Source: Omphiscola glabra (taxonomy: Eukaryota; Mollusca; Gastropoda; Lymnaeidae). From it: a DNA stretch of 64,000 nt. The notes under the pieces were generated by a model. It was given only the letters and a program-made list of their open reading frames with translations. It was not told where the DNA came from and ran no database searches. Each line of letters opens with the position of its first letter. Position 1 is the first letter of the stretch. Below are positions 42,896 to 55,514 of the stretch, in pieces. The stretch covers positions 51,446,850 to 51,510,849 of the forward strand of contig OZ024795.1 in NCBI GenBank assembly GCA_964017045.1, read 5' to 3'. A program made the translations under genes and the position numbers.

Positions 42896-43930
42896 GTCAA
42901 GTAAAAGAAGTAGATCGGACATGCCCCCCCCCCAAATAATTGCTGCCCCAGGTCGGACCCACCCCTCCGACTCCCCAACCCACTCTTTCTACGCCTGTGA
43001 TGAACGTTAACGGTAAATGACGTCACAAGCCTAAGGTTTTGGGCCGAGGTAGGTTTACAACAGAATTTGTACACATATGAGCTTCAGAAGCACATCCATA
43101 CATTGTGTGTGAAATATTGCAGACAATCAACTCAATATTACTATATTTAGCTTTGAAGCGGTCGATGATCTTATCAACTGAAATGCTACAGTTATATACA
43201 AAGTCGATTTACTCCACCCCCCCCCCCCTCCAAATCCCCCATCTATTTTTTTCTCTATCGACCCCTGCACATCTATTTTTATTCTTGCTCTTCTGAAACG
43301 GGAGCAGAAATTGGTCGTAGAATTTTTGCAACTATACACATTTGTATGATCAGGCTTTCAGAAAAAAAAAGGTGGGGCATTGGAAACAAAGGGGGGTGGG
43401 CATTGTAAAAAAAAAGGAGTTGGGGGGGGGGGGACATTATCAATGCAATGAATCAGTCATTGACCTATTCTTTGAGCCGAACGGCAACATTTACCCAAAA
43501 AAATTAAAGTCAGCCGGCTATACATTTTTTAACAATTTAATGTTAAAAAATAAACAAAATCAGTTCTGTTTATCCAGACGACTTTTTGGTTTTAAAAAAA
43601 AAAAAAAAGAAAAGAAAATTGAAGGCGTGGAAGAAAAGAATAAAAGCAGAAGAATTTTGTGTGTGGTTATATGCATTCTTTCGTTTGGTGCAAATAGAAT
43701 GAATGTGCTTAGCTGGCAAAACGTGTAGATCCGTTTCCATAAACAGCCAGATTTTCTGAGCGAGCACTTTGGTTAGTTGCAACATAATGCATTATACATA
43801 GCGTATGGCGTGCTTTATTATGGTCATTTAGTTTTAAAATATTCTTTAAAATATTTTATAAAATGGTGTTGTTTATTTAATGTTTAAAGTGTTTTAAAAA
43901 TCAGTTAATGAAATCAAGAACAAATGGATT
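42896..43930. other. Unannotated 1 kb
   Basis: Contains MITE-edge-like sequence (TTTCTACGCCTGTG near 42986), C and G runs, and A-rich DNA. A 128-codon plus frame (43342-43728) is lysine-rich from homopolymers and shows no domain. Confidence 0.5.
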
Positions 43931-43965
43931 AAGGCCGGCCCTTCCGGCAATCAACAACAGAATGG

Positions 43966-44312
43966 CTCAAGCCATTTAATGGTCATAGCACATGACATAA
44001 AAATAGAGGGTATCAAGCCATTTTAATGGTCATAGTAAATGACAAAGAAATAGAGGCCTTCAAGCTATTTAATAATCATACTTGATGACATAGAAATAGA
44101 AGCCTTCAAGCCATTTAATAATCATACTTTATGACATAGAAATAGAGGCCTTCAAGCTATTTAATAATCATACTTGATGACATAGAAATAGAAGCCTTCA
44201 AGCCATTTAATAATCATACTTTATGACATAGAAATAGAGGCCTTCAAGCCATTTAATAACCATACTTTATGACATAGAAATAGAGGCCTTCAAGCCATTT
44301 AATGGTCATAGT
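43966..44312. repeat. Minisatellite, ~46-bp unit, left part
   Basis: About eight copies of GACATAGAAATAGAGGCCTT, CAAGCCATTTAAT and CATACTT. Units with AAGCC and AAGCT alternate. The array resumes at 45615 after the hAT insertion. Confidence 0.95.
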
Positions 44313-45614
44313 CAGGGCCAGATTAACCTCTAGGCAAACAAGGCACGTGCCTTGGGCACCAAGCGTTTGGGGGCACCGCAAGTCCTCAAGAATTATTTTT
44401 TTTTTGAACAAATTTAAGTCCAGAAACAACGGAAAATTGAATAAGTGCTATGAAAATGAAGAAATACATTAAAATAAAAATGCAAGTTTGGTACAATCTT
44501 GAATGCTTAAAAATTAAGCGCATAAAACATTTTAAAAATCCTGGTAAATGGTAATGAGCAAAATACTGACTCACTCGGCTTGTAAATAAATTTTAAAAAA
44601 TTTGGGAAGTTTTATAAAAGAATTTAAACCATTTTTATATTTTAAATAAATAATATTAAAATAATAACATTAATTAATTAATTCGACCGGGAACCCCTTA
44701 GTAATAGACACAAAATGAGCATGTGAACTTGAAAACGTGTGCTGATTTGTATTCTTCACTAGCAGATCACTTGCATAAATCTAGGAATGAATTTGAAAGA
44801 TTTGAAGAAGCTGCAAAAATAATACCACCCGGTGTAGAATGATGTAGCAGTTCGATGTTCTTGTTTGGTCGATGTATCACTATCACAAACATCTCAGTGT
44901 TGTGAAGAACTAATAAATGCTTATCCTAAAGATCTGAACAATAATTTATATACTGAACTACAACAGTTTCATTCATATATTCGCCACAAGTTTCCTGCAT
45001 CAAAATCTGAAAACAACACGTTCAATCATGGAAAATTATACAAAGTAATAGTTAGAGACAACATCGAGTGTGCCTTTCCAAATGTTGAAATCGCCTTGCG
45101 CATATTTTTAAAATTAATGGTTACTAACTGTTCAACTGAGCGCTCTTTTTCTCAGTTGCAACGTACAAAAAATCTAAATAGATCAACAATGAAACAAGAA
45201 AGGCTCGATTTCTTTATCTCTGCTTTTGATCGAGGCAGATGTGTTGCGCAAAATTAACTTTGACGATATACTCAAAAACTTCGATAGATGTACCCGGTAA
45301 ATCTAGGAAAAAAATCTTTAAAATGTAAATGACAAAATCTTTTTGATTTTTTCATCTAATAAAAATAAAATATTTTTGTCTATCATTATTTCAAAATTTA
45401 TTGACTATTAATTTTAATACAGAAATACTTTATTGTAGGTTTTATATAAGTGATAGTAAAACAAACTACAAACATATTTGTTAACAACTGTTTTCTTTGA
45501 ATAATATTGAACATACCAGCGGTCACGGTCAGTGAAAGATCAGGGGCCCCGGGCAGAAGGGGGCACCCATGTGGGTTTGTGCCTTGGGCACTAAAATGGC
45601 TTAATCCGGCCCTG
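44313..45614 (+). mobile_element. hAT transposon, internally deleted, inserted in a minisatellite
   Basis: Exact 8-bp duplications GTCATAGT flank it (44305-44312 and 45615-45622). The left end is CAGGGCCAGATTAACC; the right end, read inward, is CAGGGCCGGATTAAGC, matching at 14 of 16. Both subterminal regions carry GTGCCTTGGGCAC. Only the C-terminal part of the transposase gene remains inside. This is a textbook hAT insertion and the empty site can be reconstructed exactly. Confidence 0.95.
44865..45257 (+). pseudogene. hAT transposase C-terminal (dimerisation) fragment
   Basis: A 130-codon frame. Residues ~75-120 read FPNVEIALRIFLKLMVTNCS, then TERSFSQLQRTKN and RSTMKQERLDFF. This is the hAT-C dimerisation module (hATC pattern: FPN...ALRI.L..PVT...ERSFS.L..IK..LRS.M...RL), of the ZMYM1-like subgroup. 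Further upstream, HLHKSRNEFERFEEAAK (44768-44818) looks like older coding sequence in a different frame or after a stop. The BED zinc finger and RNase-H-like catalytic core are gone, so the fragment cannot catalyse transposition, although it could still bind a full-length partner if expressed. Confidence 0.85.
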
Positions 45615-45690
45615 GTCATAGTAAATGACAAAGAAATAGAGGCCTTCAAGCCATTTAATGGTTACACTTCATGAAATAACAATAGAGGCA
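45615..45690. repeat. 46-bp minisatellite, right part
   Basis: Continues the array of 43966-44312 (AAAGAAATAGAGGCCTTCAA and so on), ending at the next MITE. Confidence 0.9.
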
Positions 45691-45693
45691 TTA

Positions 45694-45880
45694 CGGAGGC
45701 GTAGTGAAGGGGGCAGTAGGGGACATATGTGCCCGGGCGCGAGCTAGTTAAGGGCACCAAAATTTGCTTTGATATTATTTTATTGATGAAAATCATGGGT
45801 TTGAGAGTTGAACAAAAGAACAGGATGCGCTTTAAAATGAATCTTGTCCCCGGGCGCCAAACACTCTAGCTACGCCTCTG
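45694..45880. mobile_element. MITE family 4 (CAGAGGCGTAGTGA ends)
   Basis: Starts CGGAGGCGTAGTGAAGGGGG and ends CTAGCTACGCCTCTG. Flanks AGGCATTA and AGGCTTTA match at 7 of 8. Internal GCCCGGGCGCGAG and CCCCGGGCGCC are shared with 60538-60692. Confidence 0.75.
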
Positions 45881-46219
45881 AGGCTTTACATAAACTATTT
45901 ATATATTTTTAAAAATAATAGTCGCACGGATATTTGACATTTCTTTTAATTTCGAAAGTTTACCCTAGAAATGTATCCGTTAAAAATATATAATTAGAGT
46001 GTCCCTAAGAAAATGTGCAGATTCCGAATGTGTGTCCGTAAGATTTATTTCTCTGAATTGTCGACCCTGATTTGTGTGTTATTTTCCTCATTGGTTGCTC
46101 CTTATTTTCGCATTAAATTATTTCTACAATCTCCAAATCAACTACACATATACACATTGGAGAAAAGCCTTGAAACTGATCTGATTGTTCTGTGGCTATC
46201 GTCTCGCGATGCTTGGCGT
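45881..46219. other. Unannotated stretch
   Basis: AT-rich; an 87-codon plus frame without a known domain. Confidence 0.4.
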
Positions 46220-46287
46220 TATATGAGCTGGGGTGTTGACCCATCACTGGGGTGTAGGCCCATCACTGGGGTGTAGGCCCATCACTG
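46220..46287. repeat. ~19-bp tandem repeat
   Basis: About 3.5 copies of CTGGGGTGTAGGCCCATCA. Confidence 0.9.
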
Positions 46288-46589
46288 GGATTATTTGACT
46301 GAAAATGCGTTTAAACGTTTCGTTCCCCGACGCCCCCAGCCCCCCCCCCCCCAGCCTTTATTCCTGCCGGATAAAATATACAGATGGCTAATCCTTGGCA
46401 CGGGTTGATGTTTCCAATGACGGTTTTGGGGGTGGGGTGGTGGTGGGGGGAGTAGAAACCTTGAAACAATGCTTACTCACCCACTTCCCCCCCCCCCCGG
46501 GGCCACCCCACAATAAAAAAGTGGGCTTAATAAATTCGTGAACACTTTAAATACAAACTTTAACCAAAGATGTGTACAGAATGAGTCTT

Positions 46590-46765
46590 GGAACCAAACT
46601 AGTTCTAAATATTAGCATTAAATATGTTTATATTTTAGCACCAAATGTGTCTAGTTAGTAACTAAATATTTCTATATTTTAGCACAAAATATTTCAATAT
46701 TTTAGCACCAAATATGTCTATATGTTAGCACCAAATAAGTCTCTATGTTAGCGCCAACATATTTG
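46590..46765. repeat. Degenerate ~25-bp AT-rich repeat
   Basis: Drifting units of TATATTTTAGCACCAAATATG. Confidence 0.7.
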
Positions 46766-47630
46766 TAGGTAACAATCACCGGGACCAATATACTTCGATG
46801 TCTGAGCATGAGGTGAGTTGCTCCCATTAAAAACTGACATTTTTACTCTGGCCAATTACGAAACAAAATTAAGTTATCCGATCTATTGATTGAAACACTT
46901 GAATGGAACCTACGAAGTGAAAAACAAATTCCACTTTTTATTAATCTATTTTTTTCCTTCAACAAAACTGGAGCCGAATAATCGATGTTTAGAATCGGTT
47001 GCATACTTTTCCCTGGCTGACCACTCGGATAAAACATGCATATTTTATAGCTGACAGGTAAATGGTGAAAAATAACAAATGTCCCACACACATTACCTGC
47101 TTGATGTTATGACTGGTCTCTGCCCATCGTTATCCACGGCTAATCACCGTGTCGGTGATGAGTCGGACGGTGTTCCGTACGGCATTCAGTCGCCCGGAAG
47201 GTTCTTAATTGAATGGTTGTTTTCGGACACATCACCACCGGGGCACCCCACACAAACACTCCACTTCGATTGCAACACGAATGATCCACCTCGAAATGTT
47301 AAGACCTGGGCCCCCCTCTCTCTTTCTCTCTCTCTCTCCCTGTTCACCTAGACAAGCCACTTTCGACTAGGAGAAATCTGTTTTCAGACCACAACGATGT
47401 TTTTTTTATTTTTTGCTCGTCTTTTGGCATCGCAGATGTTGTCTCGGTGGTGCGGCGCGGCGGCGCGCGATGTCGAAATGCTCCCCAACTATCTCCACAC
47501 ACACACACACACAAACCTCAGCCAGCTTCGGGATAACACGTCGCTGTCTCGTTCTGCTCCTGACAACAAACACGAGACGTAGTTGCACTTCAAGACACTT
47601 TAAAAAAAATATTATTGAAAGGTACTTGAA
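46766..47630. other. Unannotated 0.87 kb
   Basis: Contains (CT)n at ~47318-47338 and (CA)n at ~47497-47511. Frames of 61-90 codons without a known domain. Confidence 0.5.
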
Positions 47631-47635
47631 CTGCG

Positions 47636-49970
47636 ACAAATGGTCCTCTAATGAACTCATCTGTGACTGCCATCACTGTGACAAATGGTCCTCTAATGAA
47701 CTCATCTGTGACTGCCATCAATGTGACAAATGGTCCTCTAATGAACTCATCTGTAACTGCCATCACTGTGACAAATGGTCCTCTAATGAACTCATCTGTG
47801 ACTGCCATCACTGTGACAAATGATCCTCTAATGAACTCATCTGTGACTGCCATCATTGTGACAAATGGTCCTCTAATGAACTCATCTGTGACTGCCATCA
47901 TTGTGACAAATGGCCCTCTAATGAACTCATCTGTGACTGCCATCACTGTGACAAATGGTCCTCTAATGAACTCATGTGTGACTGCCATCACTGTGATAAA
48001 TGGTCCTCTAATGAACTCATCTGTGACTGCCATCACTGTGACAAATGGTCCTCTAATGAACTCATCTGTGACTGCCATCACCGTGACAAATGGTCCTCTA
48101 ATGAACTCATCTGTGACTGCCATCACTGTGACAAATGGTCCTCCAATGAACTCATCTGTGACTGCCATCACTGTGACAAATGGTCCTCTAATGAACTCAT
48201 CTGTGACTACCATCACTGTGACAATTGATCCTCTATTGAACTCATCTGTGACTGCCATCATTGTAAAAATGGTCCTCTAATGAACTCATCTGTGACTGCC
48301 ATCATTGTGACAAATGGTCCTCTAATGAACTCATCTGTGACTGACATCAATGTGACAAATGGTCCTCTAATGAACTCATCTGTGACTGCCATCACTGTGA
48401 CAAATGGTCCTCTAATGAACTCATCTGTGACCGCCATCACTGTGACAAATGGTCCTTTAATGAACTCATCTATGACTGCCATCACTGTGATAAATGGTCC
48501 TCTAATGAACTCATCTGTGACTGCCATCACTGTGACAAATGGTCCTCTAATGAACTCATCTGTGACTGCCATCATTGTGACAAACGGTCCTCTAATGAAC
48601 TCATCTGTGTCTGCCATCACTGTGACAAATGGTCCTCTAATGAACTCATCTGTGACTGCCATCACTGTGACAATTGGTCCTCTATTGAACTCATCTGTGA
48701 CTGCCATCATTGTGACAAATGGTCCTCTAATGAACTCATCTGTGACTGCCATCACTGTGACAAATGGTCCTCTAATGAACTCATCTATGGCTGCCATCAC
48801 TGTGACAAATGGTCCTCTAATGAGCTCATTTGTGACTGCCATCACTGTGACAAATGGTCCTCTAATGAACTCATCTGTGACTGCCATCACTGTGACAAAT
48901 GGTCCTTTAATGAACTCATCTGTGACTGCCATCACTGTGATAAATGGTCCTCTAATGAACTCATCTGTGACTGCCATCACTGTGACAAATGGTCCTCTAA
49001 TGAACTCATCTGTGACTGCCATCACTGTGACAAATGGTCCTCTAATGAACTCATCTGTGACTGCCATCATTGTAAAAATGGTCCTCTAATGAACTCATCT
49101 GTGACTGCCATCATTGTGACAAATGGTCCTCTAATGAACTCATCTGTGACTGACATCAATGTGACAAATGGTCCTCTAATGAACTCATCTGTGACTGCCA
49201 TCACTGTGACAAATGGTCCTCTAATGAACTCATCTGTGACCGCCATCACTGTGACAAATGGTCCTTTAATGAACTCATCTATGACTGCCATCACTGTGAT
49301 AAATGGTCCTCTAATGAACTCATCTGTGACTGCCATCACTGTGACAAATGGTCCTCTAATGAACTCATCTGTGACTGCCATCATTGTGACAAATGGTCCT
49401 CTAATGAACTCATCTGTGACTGCCATCACTGTGACAAATGGTCCTCTAATGAACTCATCTGTGACTGCCATCACTGTGACAATTGGTCCTCTATTGAACT
49501 CATCTGTGACTGCCATCATTGTGACAAATGGTCCTCTAATGAACTCATCTGTGACTGCCATCACTGTGACAAATGGTCCTCTAATGAACTCATCTGTGAC
49601 CGCCATCACTGTGACAAATGGTCCTTTAATGAACTCATCTGTGACTGCCATCACTGTGATAAATGGTCCTCTAATGAACTCATCTGTGACTGCCATCACT
49701 GTGACAAATGGTCCTCTAATGAACTCATCTATGACTGCCATCACTGTGACAAATGGTCCTCTAATGAGCTCATCTGTGACTGCCATCACTGTGACAAATG
49801 GTCCTCTAATGAACTCACTATGACTGCCATCACTGTGACAAATGGTCCTCTAATGAACTCATCTGTGACTGCCATCACTGTGACAAATGGTCCTCTAATG
49901 AACTCATCTGTGACTGCCATCACTGTGACAAATGGTCCTCTAATAAAATCATCTGTGACTTCCATCGGTG
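47636..49970. repeat. 45-bp minisatellite, ~52 copies, with higher-order structure
   Basis: Units contain GACAAATGGTCCTCTAATGA, ACTCATCTGTGACTGCCATC and ACTGT. An 809-bp block (48258-49066) recurs as 49067 onward with the same ordered variants. Each block begins with a 44-bp unit bearing TTGTAAAAATGG. Frames are open on both strands: 15-residue repeats NGPLMNSSVTAITVT on plus and DEFIRGPFVTVMAVT on minus. Confidence 0.98.
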
Positions 49971-51379
49971 AATTAAAATACAGATACATTTTGGAAGATC
50001 CATAATGTGACGTTGAGAGTTGGGGCCACGGGGGTGGGTGGGGGAGGGATATCCTCATCCCCATGGCATTAACGCCCCTGACAGATAGGTGTGCGCAATC
50101 GGGAGTCTTTAACACAAACATTCAAGCGTGTGTGTGTGTTTGTTGTTGTTGTTTTAACAGAAGAAAAGTCACAAACGATATGTGTGACACAAATAATGAA
50201 GTTTAGTTATGCCTTACTAAGAGACACATATTCAAATAGGATCGATTTGGCAACATAAAAAATTTGAACCCTCCAATTCAAATCGTCGTTAACCCCTGAA
50301 ATTTTCCAAAGAATCCCCCCCTCCCACCCCCCCCAACCGACCACTGGTTCCACTGGTGAGGAAACTGGTATTTGAGATAAAGTAGATGGAGAGAGGGATT
50401 AATGACGTCACTAAGTGTTAAACTCAACACGGCTGTTAAAATGTTTTTACAGCTGGACGGAAAATAAGGTATGTTAATGATATCTTGTCTACTGGTCACA
50501 TTGCACACACACACACACACACAAGCACACAAATGCACATACGCATATATGCACACACTTAGACGCACACATTTTTTAAAAACCAGTTTAATATACATTG
50601 TTTCCTATAGGTTTAGTTAAACATTTTAATTTATTGTTATTAGTTAAGTACAGAGAATTCGGTGGTTCTCAAAGCTAGAGAGCTCCCCGGACCACGTGAC
50701 CCTATGAGCCCAAAGACAGCATTTGAAAAAATTGTCAAATTATTGTTATAAAACTGTTTCCATTCCTATGATCTATTTTTTTAAAATCTTGTAGGAACGA
50801 AATATCAAACGTTCATTCACAACAACAGGTTAGCCTCTTACGGCCCCCGGGGGGGGGGGGGGCGGAGACATGCTGACCACTGAAACGTTCTATCTGCTCG
50901 GCAAGACTTTCCTAGAACTTGTGAAAGTGCTCGAGACAGTTCCTTAATGGTGATTGGTCTTCTGTTTAAAAGTCTTTGAAAATCGATCATCACAATGCAA
51001 AACTGTAAAACTGTAACAATGTTAAATCAAGGCAAATTCCACTTCTTATTTCCGTACTTATTTTCAAGTTAAATGTCCTTAGCTCTAAATTTCTTCTTCT
51101 TTTTTTTTTTTTATAACGACGTGCGGCAAGAAAACAAAAAAGAACCAGATGATTTGAGCGGTAGACAACACGCAGGTCAAGGGTAAAAGCACTGACTCAA
51201 TGACGGAGACTCGAGGTACTCCCTTGTGACCCAATCAACTGTGACATAAAGAAGAAGACTGAATCAGCCAGTTTTGGCTTTATCATACATAAATTTTATT
51301 ATTAATATTATTTTTTATGTTATAGTAGTGCAAACCTTTGAGTCCATAAGAAATATAAGTAATGATCATACAAACTCAT
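49971..51379. other. Unannotated 1.4 kb
   Basis: Contains (GT)n/(TTG)n at 50130-50152, a C-rich patch at ~50318, (CA)n at ~50502-50522, a MITE-3-like edge (GGTGGTTCTCAAAGC at 50661) and a G run at ~50851. No gene recognised. Confidence 0.5.
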
Positions 51380-51500
51380 GCAAGTATCATACACACACAT
51401 GAAGTATCATACAAACATATGCAAGTATCATACAAATACATGCAAGAATCATACACACACAGGCAAGTATCATACACACACATGCAAGTATCATAAAAAC
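51380..51500. repeat. ~20-bp tandem repeat
   Basis: About six copies of ATCATACACACACATGCAAGT with drift. Confidence 0.85.
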
Positions 51501-51932
51501 ATATACATCGTACAAACAAATGCAAACCTGGATCAGGATTAACGTGACAGTTAAATGCAAAAGAAGAATGAAATCAAAAGGCGTGATGACCTGGTCCTCC
51601 CCGCTGCCGGCCTCACCTTTGTGTTAAGAAACTAGTTATCGCCTTCCAAACAATGGCGGCAGCAATGCAGTAAAAATAGAACTTTATAAGAATCCAGAGC
51701 AGTGCTAACCCCCCCCCCCCTTTTTTTTTCCATACACACACAAAAAAAAAAAAAAAAGAAAGAAAAGTTACGCCACCGCACACTTTTTTTACGCCCCTGA
51801 ACTATATTAATATTCTAATGTCCCCCAGCCCCTTCTACACCGCATAATTATTACACTACATATTAAAATTGAAACTGTTGCGATAAAACAAGAGACGATA
51901 ATATGCACGAACGCTGATGCGGTGCTTTTAAG
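51501..51932. other. Unannotated stretch
   Basis: C, T and A homopolymers at 51710-51760 next to GTTACGCCACCG suggest a decayed MITE. No gene. Confidence 0.4.
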
Positions 51933-52084
51933 CAGTGGCGTAACAACGGCTTGGCATTGGGGTAGTTGCCAAGGGCGCCGGCCTGCGCCAGTTCAAAAGG
52001 GCGCCACTAAATCTCTAATTTTTAAATTTTTATTATTTAAAAAATAAATTAGCCAAGGGCGCCAAAAACCCAGTTACGCCTCTG
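51933..52084. mobile_element. MITE family 1 copy
   Basis: Starts CAGTGGCGTAACAACGGC and ends AGTTACGCCTCTG, 152 bp. Exact 8-bp duplications CTTTTAAG (51925-51932 and 52085-52092). Confidence 0.95.
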
Positions 52085-52092
52085 CTTTTAAG

Positions 52093-53233
52093 AATCTCAT
52101 TAAGTGTAGTTATCGGGAATTTTATCTAGAACACTATTGAACTTACATATTACTCCATTAATTCTGTAATTCATAGAGAATTTAGTTATAGCGTATGTAT
52201 ATTGATATGAGGGAAATCTGCTATAGATGATATAGCTGGTATACTACCCGTTTATGAAAGGTGGGGGGGGGGGGGCGCTCATTGAACATGACTTAAAAGT
52301 TAAGTTAATGAGAAAAGCATTTTAAAAATATTACTCTCAAAGCTCTTTTGAATACAAATCAATAATAAATAGCATACGTTAAAACATTGCTGAAAACTGC
52401 ACGCGGTGTTGTGAGAAGTTGAAGACTACTGTAACAACTAATCATCATTATATACATGGCAAATGTTTTGTTTCATTTTTGTTTAGTTTTGTATGAAGGC
52501 GGAATCTTTAATAAATGAACAACTGTTACTCAATAAGTTTTTTAAAAAGATATAAACGACGCTGCTAGTCGTTTGGAGAGTATCGATCAGCGTAGACAAT
52601 TCTTGTTACACTTCCGTTTCCTCGTTCTGACGTCCGTTGGCGAGGCTGGATTACTCTCAAACCCAGAGGATTATACATCAAACTTTGTCCCGGCTTCCTC
52701 TTCCTTTTATACTTTCCAATTCTCGTCTACTCTGGTCCTCTCTGTGCTCAGATCGGCTCCCTCCCTAATTTCCCTCCGTAGCTTGCTCAAAAACTATAGG
52801 AAATACGCCCCTGCAGCTTCTTCTACTATAATCATCTCTCCCCCCCCAAAAAAAAAAACCTTTATCGTTTGTTTATTTAAAAACATCTATTACTTAATCA
52901 GCACCATTTTTGGTCACTTTTCCAATAATGCTGTCCATTAAATATAAAACGACCAAATGTCTCGCTCAAGGTAGACAGCGCCCTCTATGTCTATATTATT
53001 GAACCTCTCACCTATGTACTCGCTACGAATACTCCCTCCCCCCCACCCACCTTTTTACTCACAGTTCGGCGCCGGCAGCACGCGCCGTGACATGAACTAT
53101 TTCTGAACTGCCGAGTTCCACCCAGCGTGCGTGTTAAAGCGATCAGTACATCTCGCAGACGGATGGCAGTAGCCAGTAGTTTTTCATACCGAACTACAAT
53201 AATTTTGCAAAGGAAGTGTGATGTAGCATGAAG
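52093..53233. other. Unannotated 1.1 kb
   Basis: A 122-codon plus frame (52573-52941) is serine- and leucine-rich and crosses C and A homopolymers. I do not recognise a domain and would not call it a gene. Confidence 0.4.
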
Positions 53234-53340
53234 CAGCGGCTCTCAAACTGTGGTACCATGTGCAACCAGCGCCGCTGTCTTGTGTGTATCCCTGCAAGCC
53301 CTGCTTCTGCGGGGGGGGGGGGGGGGGGGCTCGGATACTT
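53234..53340. mobile_element. MITE family 3-like left end
   Basis: CAGCGGCTCTCAAACTGTGG matches the left end of the element at 58865 (CAGCGGTTCTCAGACTGTGG). The right end is missing and a long G run follows. Confidence 0.45.
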
Positions 53341-53999
53341 AAGGGGCCCAAAGTTGTGATGTGGAGGAAAAAAAATCGAACTATCGATTTTTAATGGAAA
53401 AGGCGGGGGGGCGAAATGTCGGCAAAAAGGGGGGTGTCTCTAAAGGTCATGCGACGGCTCTGTGTACAAGTTGTGCATAACGTGGTTCCAGGTTCCAGGT
53501 AGTAGGAAGTGATGTAAGAAAAAAGTAAAAAATGTATGACGCCAAAACCCTTTACGGATGACGAAATATCCATAATATTGTGGTACAAAGGTTTTCAGCA
53601 GTTTATTCACGTGGTACAACGTTTCAATAAATTGAGAACACCTAATGTAAATTTAAAAGACACGCACACACACACACAAATGTAAATCAAATTCTATTTC
53701 ATATGCTGTGGGTTTTTTTAGGTGGGGGGGGTGTCAGGGTGGGTATGTGTGTATGCACACGGTAGTCGTGAACTTAATCATTTATTTGATGGTATTTTCT
53801 GAACTTTTAAAACCGTGTCTTCATCCATGTCGATTTATCGCGATAACATCCCCCCACCCCCCTCCCCATCTTAAAGGGAAAAATATCGATTTGATGACAG
53901 ATTGTCCGTCCCCCCGCCCCCACATCATCCTCCACCACCCCCGGAGCGCTGAAATGGATTGAATCTTATCCCTTTTTGTGTTGGCAATCTGTAAATGTC
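53341..53999. other. Unannotated stretch
   Basis: Contains (CA)n near 53660 and C/G-rich patches. No gene. Confidence 0.5.
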
Positions 54000-54014
54000 A
54001 TCACGACAATCCCC

Positions 54015-55052
54015 TACTGCAGTACGACAACTATAAGATTGAACAGATCACCTAATGCAGTACAACTATAAGATTGAAAAGATGACCTAATGCAGTACTA
54101 CAACTATAAGATTGAACAGATGACCTAATGCAGTACAACTATAAGATTGAACAGATGACCTAATGCAGTACTAAAACTATAAGATTGAACAAATTATCCT
54201 AATGCAGTACTACAACTATAAGATTGAACAAATTATCCTAATGCAGTACTACAACTATAAGATTGAACAAATTATCCTAATGCAGTATTACAACTATAAG
54301 ATTGAACAAATTATCCTAATGCAGTACTACAACTATAAGATTGAACAAATTATCCTAATGCAGTACTACAACTATAAGATTGAACAGATCACCTAATGCA
54401 GTACTACAACTATAAGATTGAACAGATCACCTACTGCAGTACAACTATAAGATTGAACAGATGACCTACTGCAGTACAACTATAAGATTGAACAGATCAC
54501 CTAATGCAGTACAACTATAAGATTGAACAGATGACCTAATGCAGTACAACTATAAGATTGAACAGATGACCTACTGCAGTACAACTATAAGATTGAACAG
54601 ATGACCTACTGCAGTACAACTATAAGATTGAACAGATGACCTAATGCAGTACAACTATAAGATTGAACAGATGACCTACTGCAGTACAACTATAAGATTG
54701 AACAGATGACCTAATGCAGTACAACTATAAGATTGAACAGATGACCTAATGCAGTACAACTATAAGATTGAACAGATGACCTACTGCAGTACAACTATAA
54801 GATTGAACAGATGACCTACTGCAGTACAACTATAAGATTGAACAGATGACCTAATGCAGTACAACTATAAGATTGAACAGATGACCTACTGCAGTACAAC
54901 TATAAGATTGAACAGATGACCTAATGCAGTACAACTATAAGATTGAACAAATCACCTAATGCAGTACAACTATAAGATTGAACAGATGACCTACTGCAGT
55001 ACAACTATAAGATTGAACAAATCACCTAATGCAGTACAACTATAAGATTGAT
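54015..55052. repeat. 35-38-bp minisatellite, ~29 copies
   Basis: Units contain ACAACTATAAGATTGAACAG and ATGACCTA(A/C)TGCAGT. A cluster at 54180-54390 has a 3-bp longer form (GTACTACAACT with AAATTATC). AATGCAG and ACTGCAG units alternate in blocks. Confidence 0.98.
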
Positions 55053-55510
55053 GAGACACAAAAAAATACTCAATTGTTCAGTATTTTCATTTCATTAATG
55101 AACACAAATCTGCTATTTTAAACATTTGTTTGTTTGTGAGCCAGTGCATGCGTGTGTTTGTGTGTTTGTGAGTTTATGCGTGTGCCGACGTGTGTGAGTT
55201 TGTTTGTTTGTGAGCCTGTGTGTGTGTGTGCGTGTGTATTTTATGCATGCGCCGTCGTGTGTGAGTTTGTTAACCAGTGTGTTCATTTGTATGTCTGCCT
55301 TTGTGTTCAGCTCTTAGTGTGAAGATCTGAATGTTTGGTTCCAAACACATTTGTTCATTGTTCCATTCTTGATGTAGTAATGAAGTGTAACCAGGTCTTG
55401 AGCTTCCCCCCCACCCCGTAAGTTTTCCAGTGTTTTTCCTCTTATTTTAATAGCTTAAAAAGCGTTCCCACTCTCCGTTCCGTTTCATTGCTACGCGTTT
55501 GTCATTGTCA
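55053..55510. other. Unannotated stretch with TG-rich DNA
   Basis: TTTG/TGTG-rich from 55125 to 55290. No gene. Confidence 0.5.
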
Positions 55511-55514
55511 TGGA

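Noticed and set aside
43342..43728. 128-codon lysine-rich plus frame
   Set aside because: Lysines and glycines derive from A and G homopolymers; no domain.
51110..51270. Possible tRNA-derived SINE (TTTGAGCGGTAGAC, GACTCGAGG)
   Set aside because: An A-box-like and a weak B-box-like motif are present, but spacing and the B box do not fit well, and no second copy is in the window.
52573..52941. 122-codon Ser/Leu-rich plus frame
   Set aside because: Crosses C and A homopolymers and shows no domain, signal peptide or splice context I can defend.
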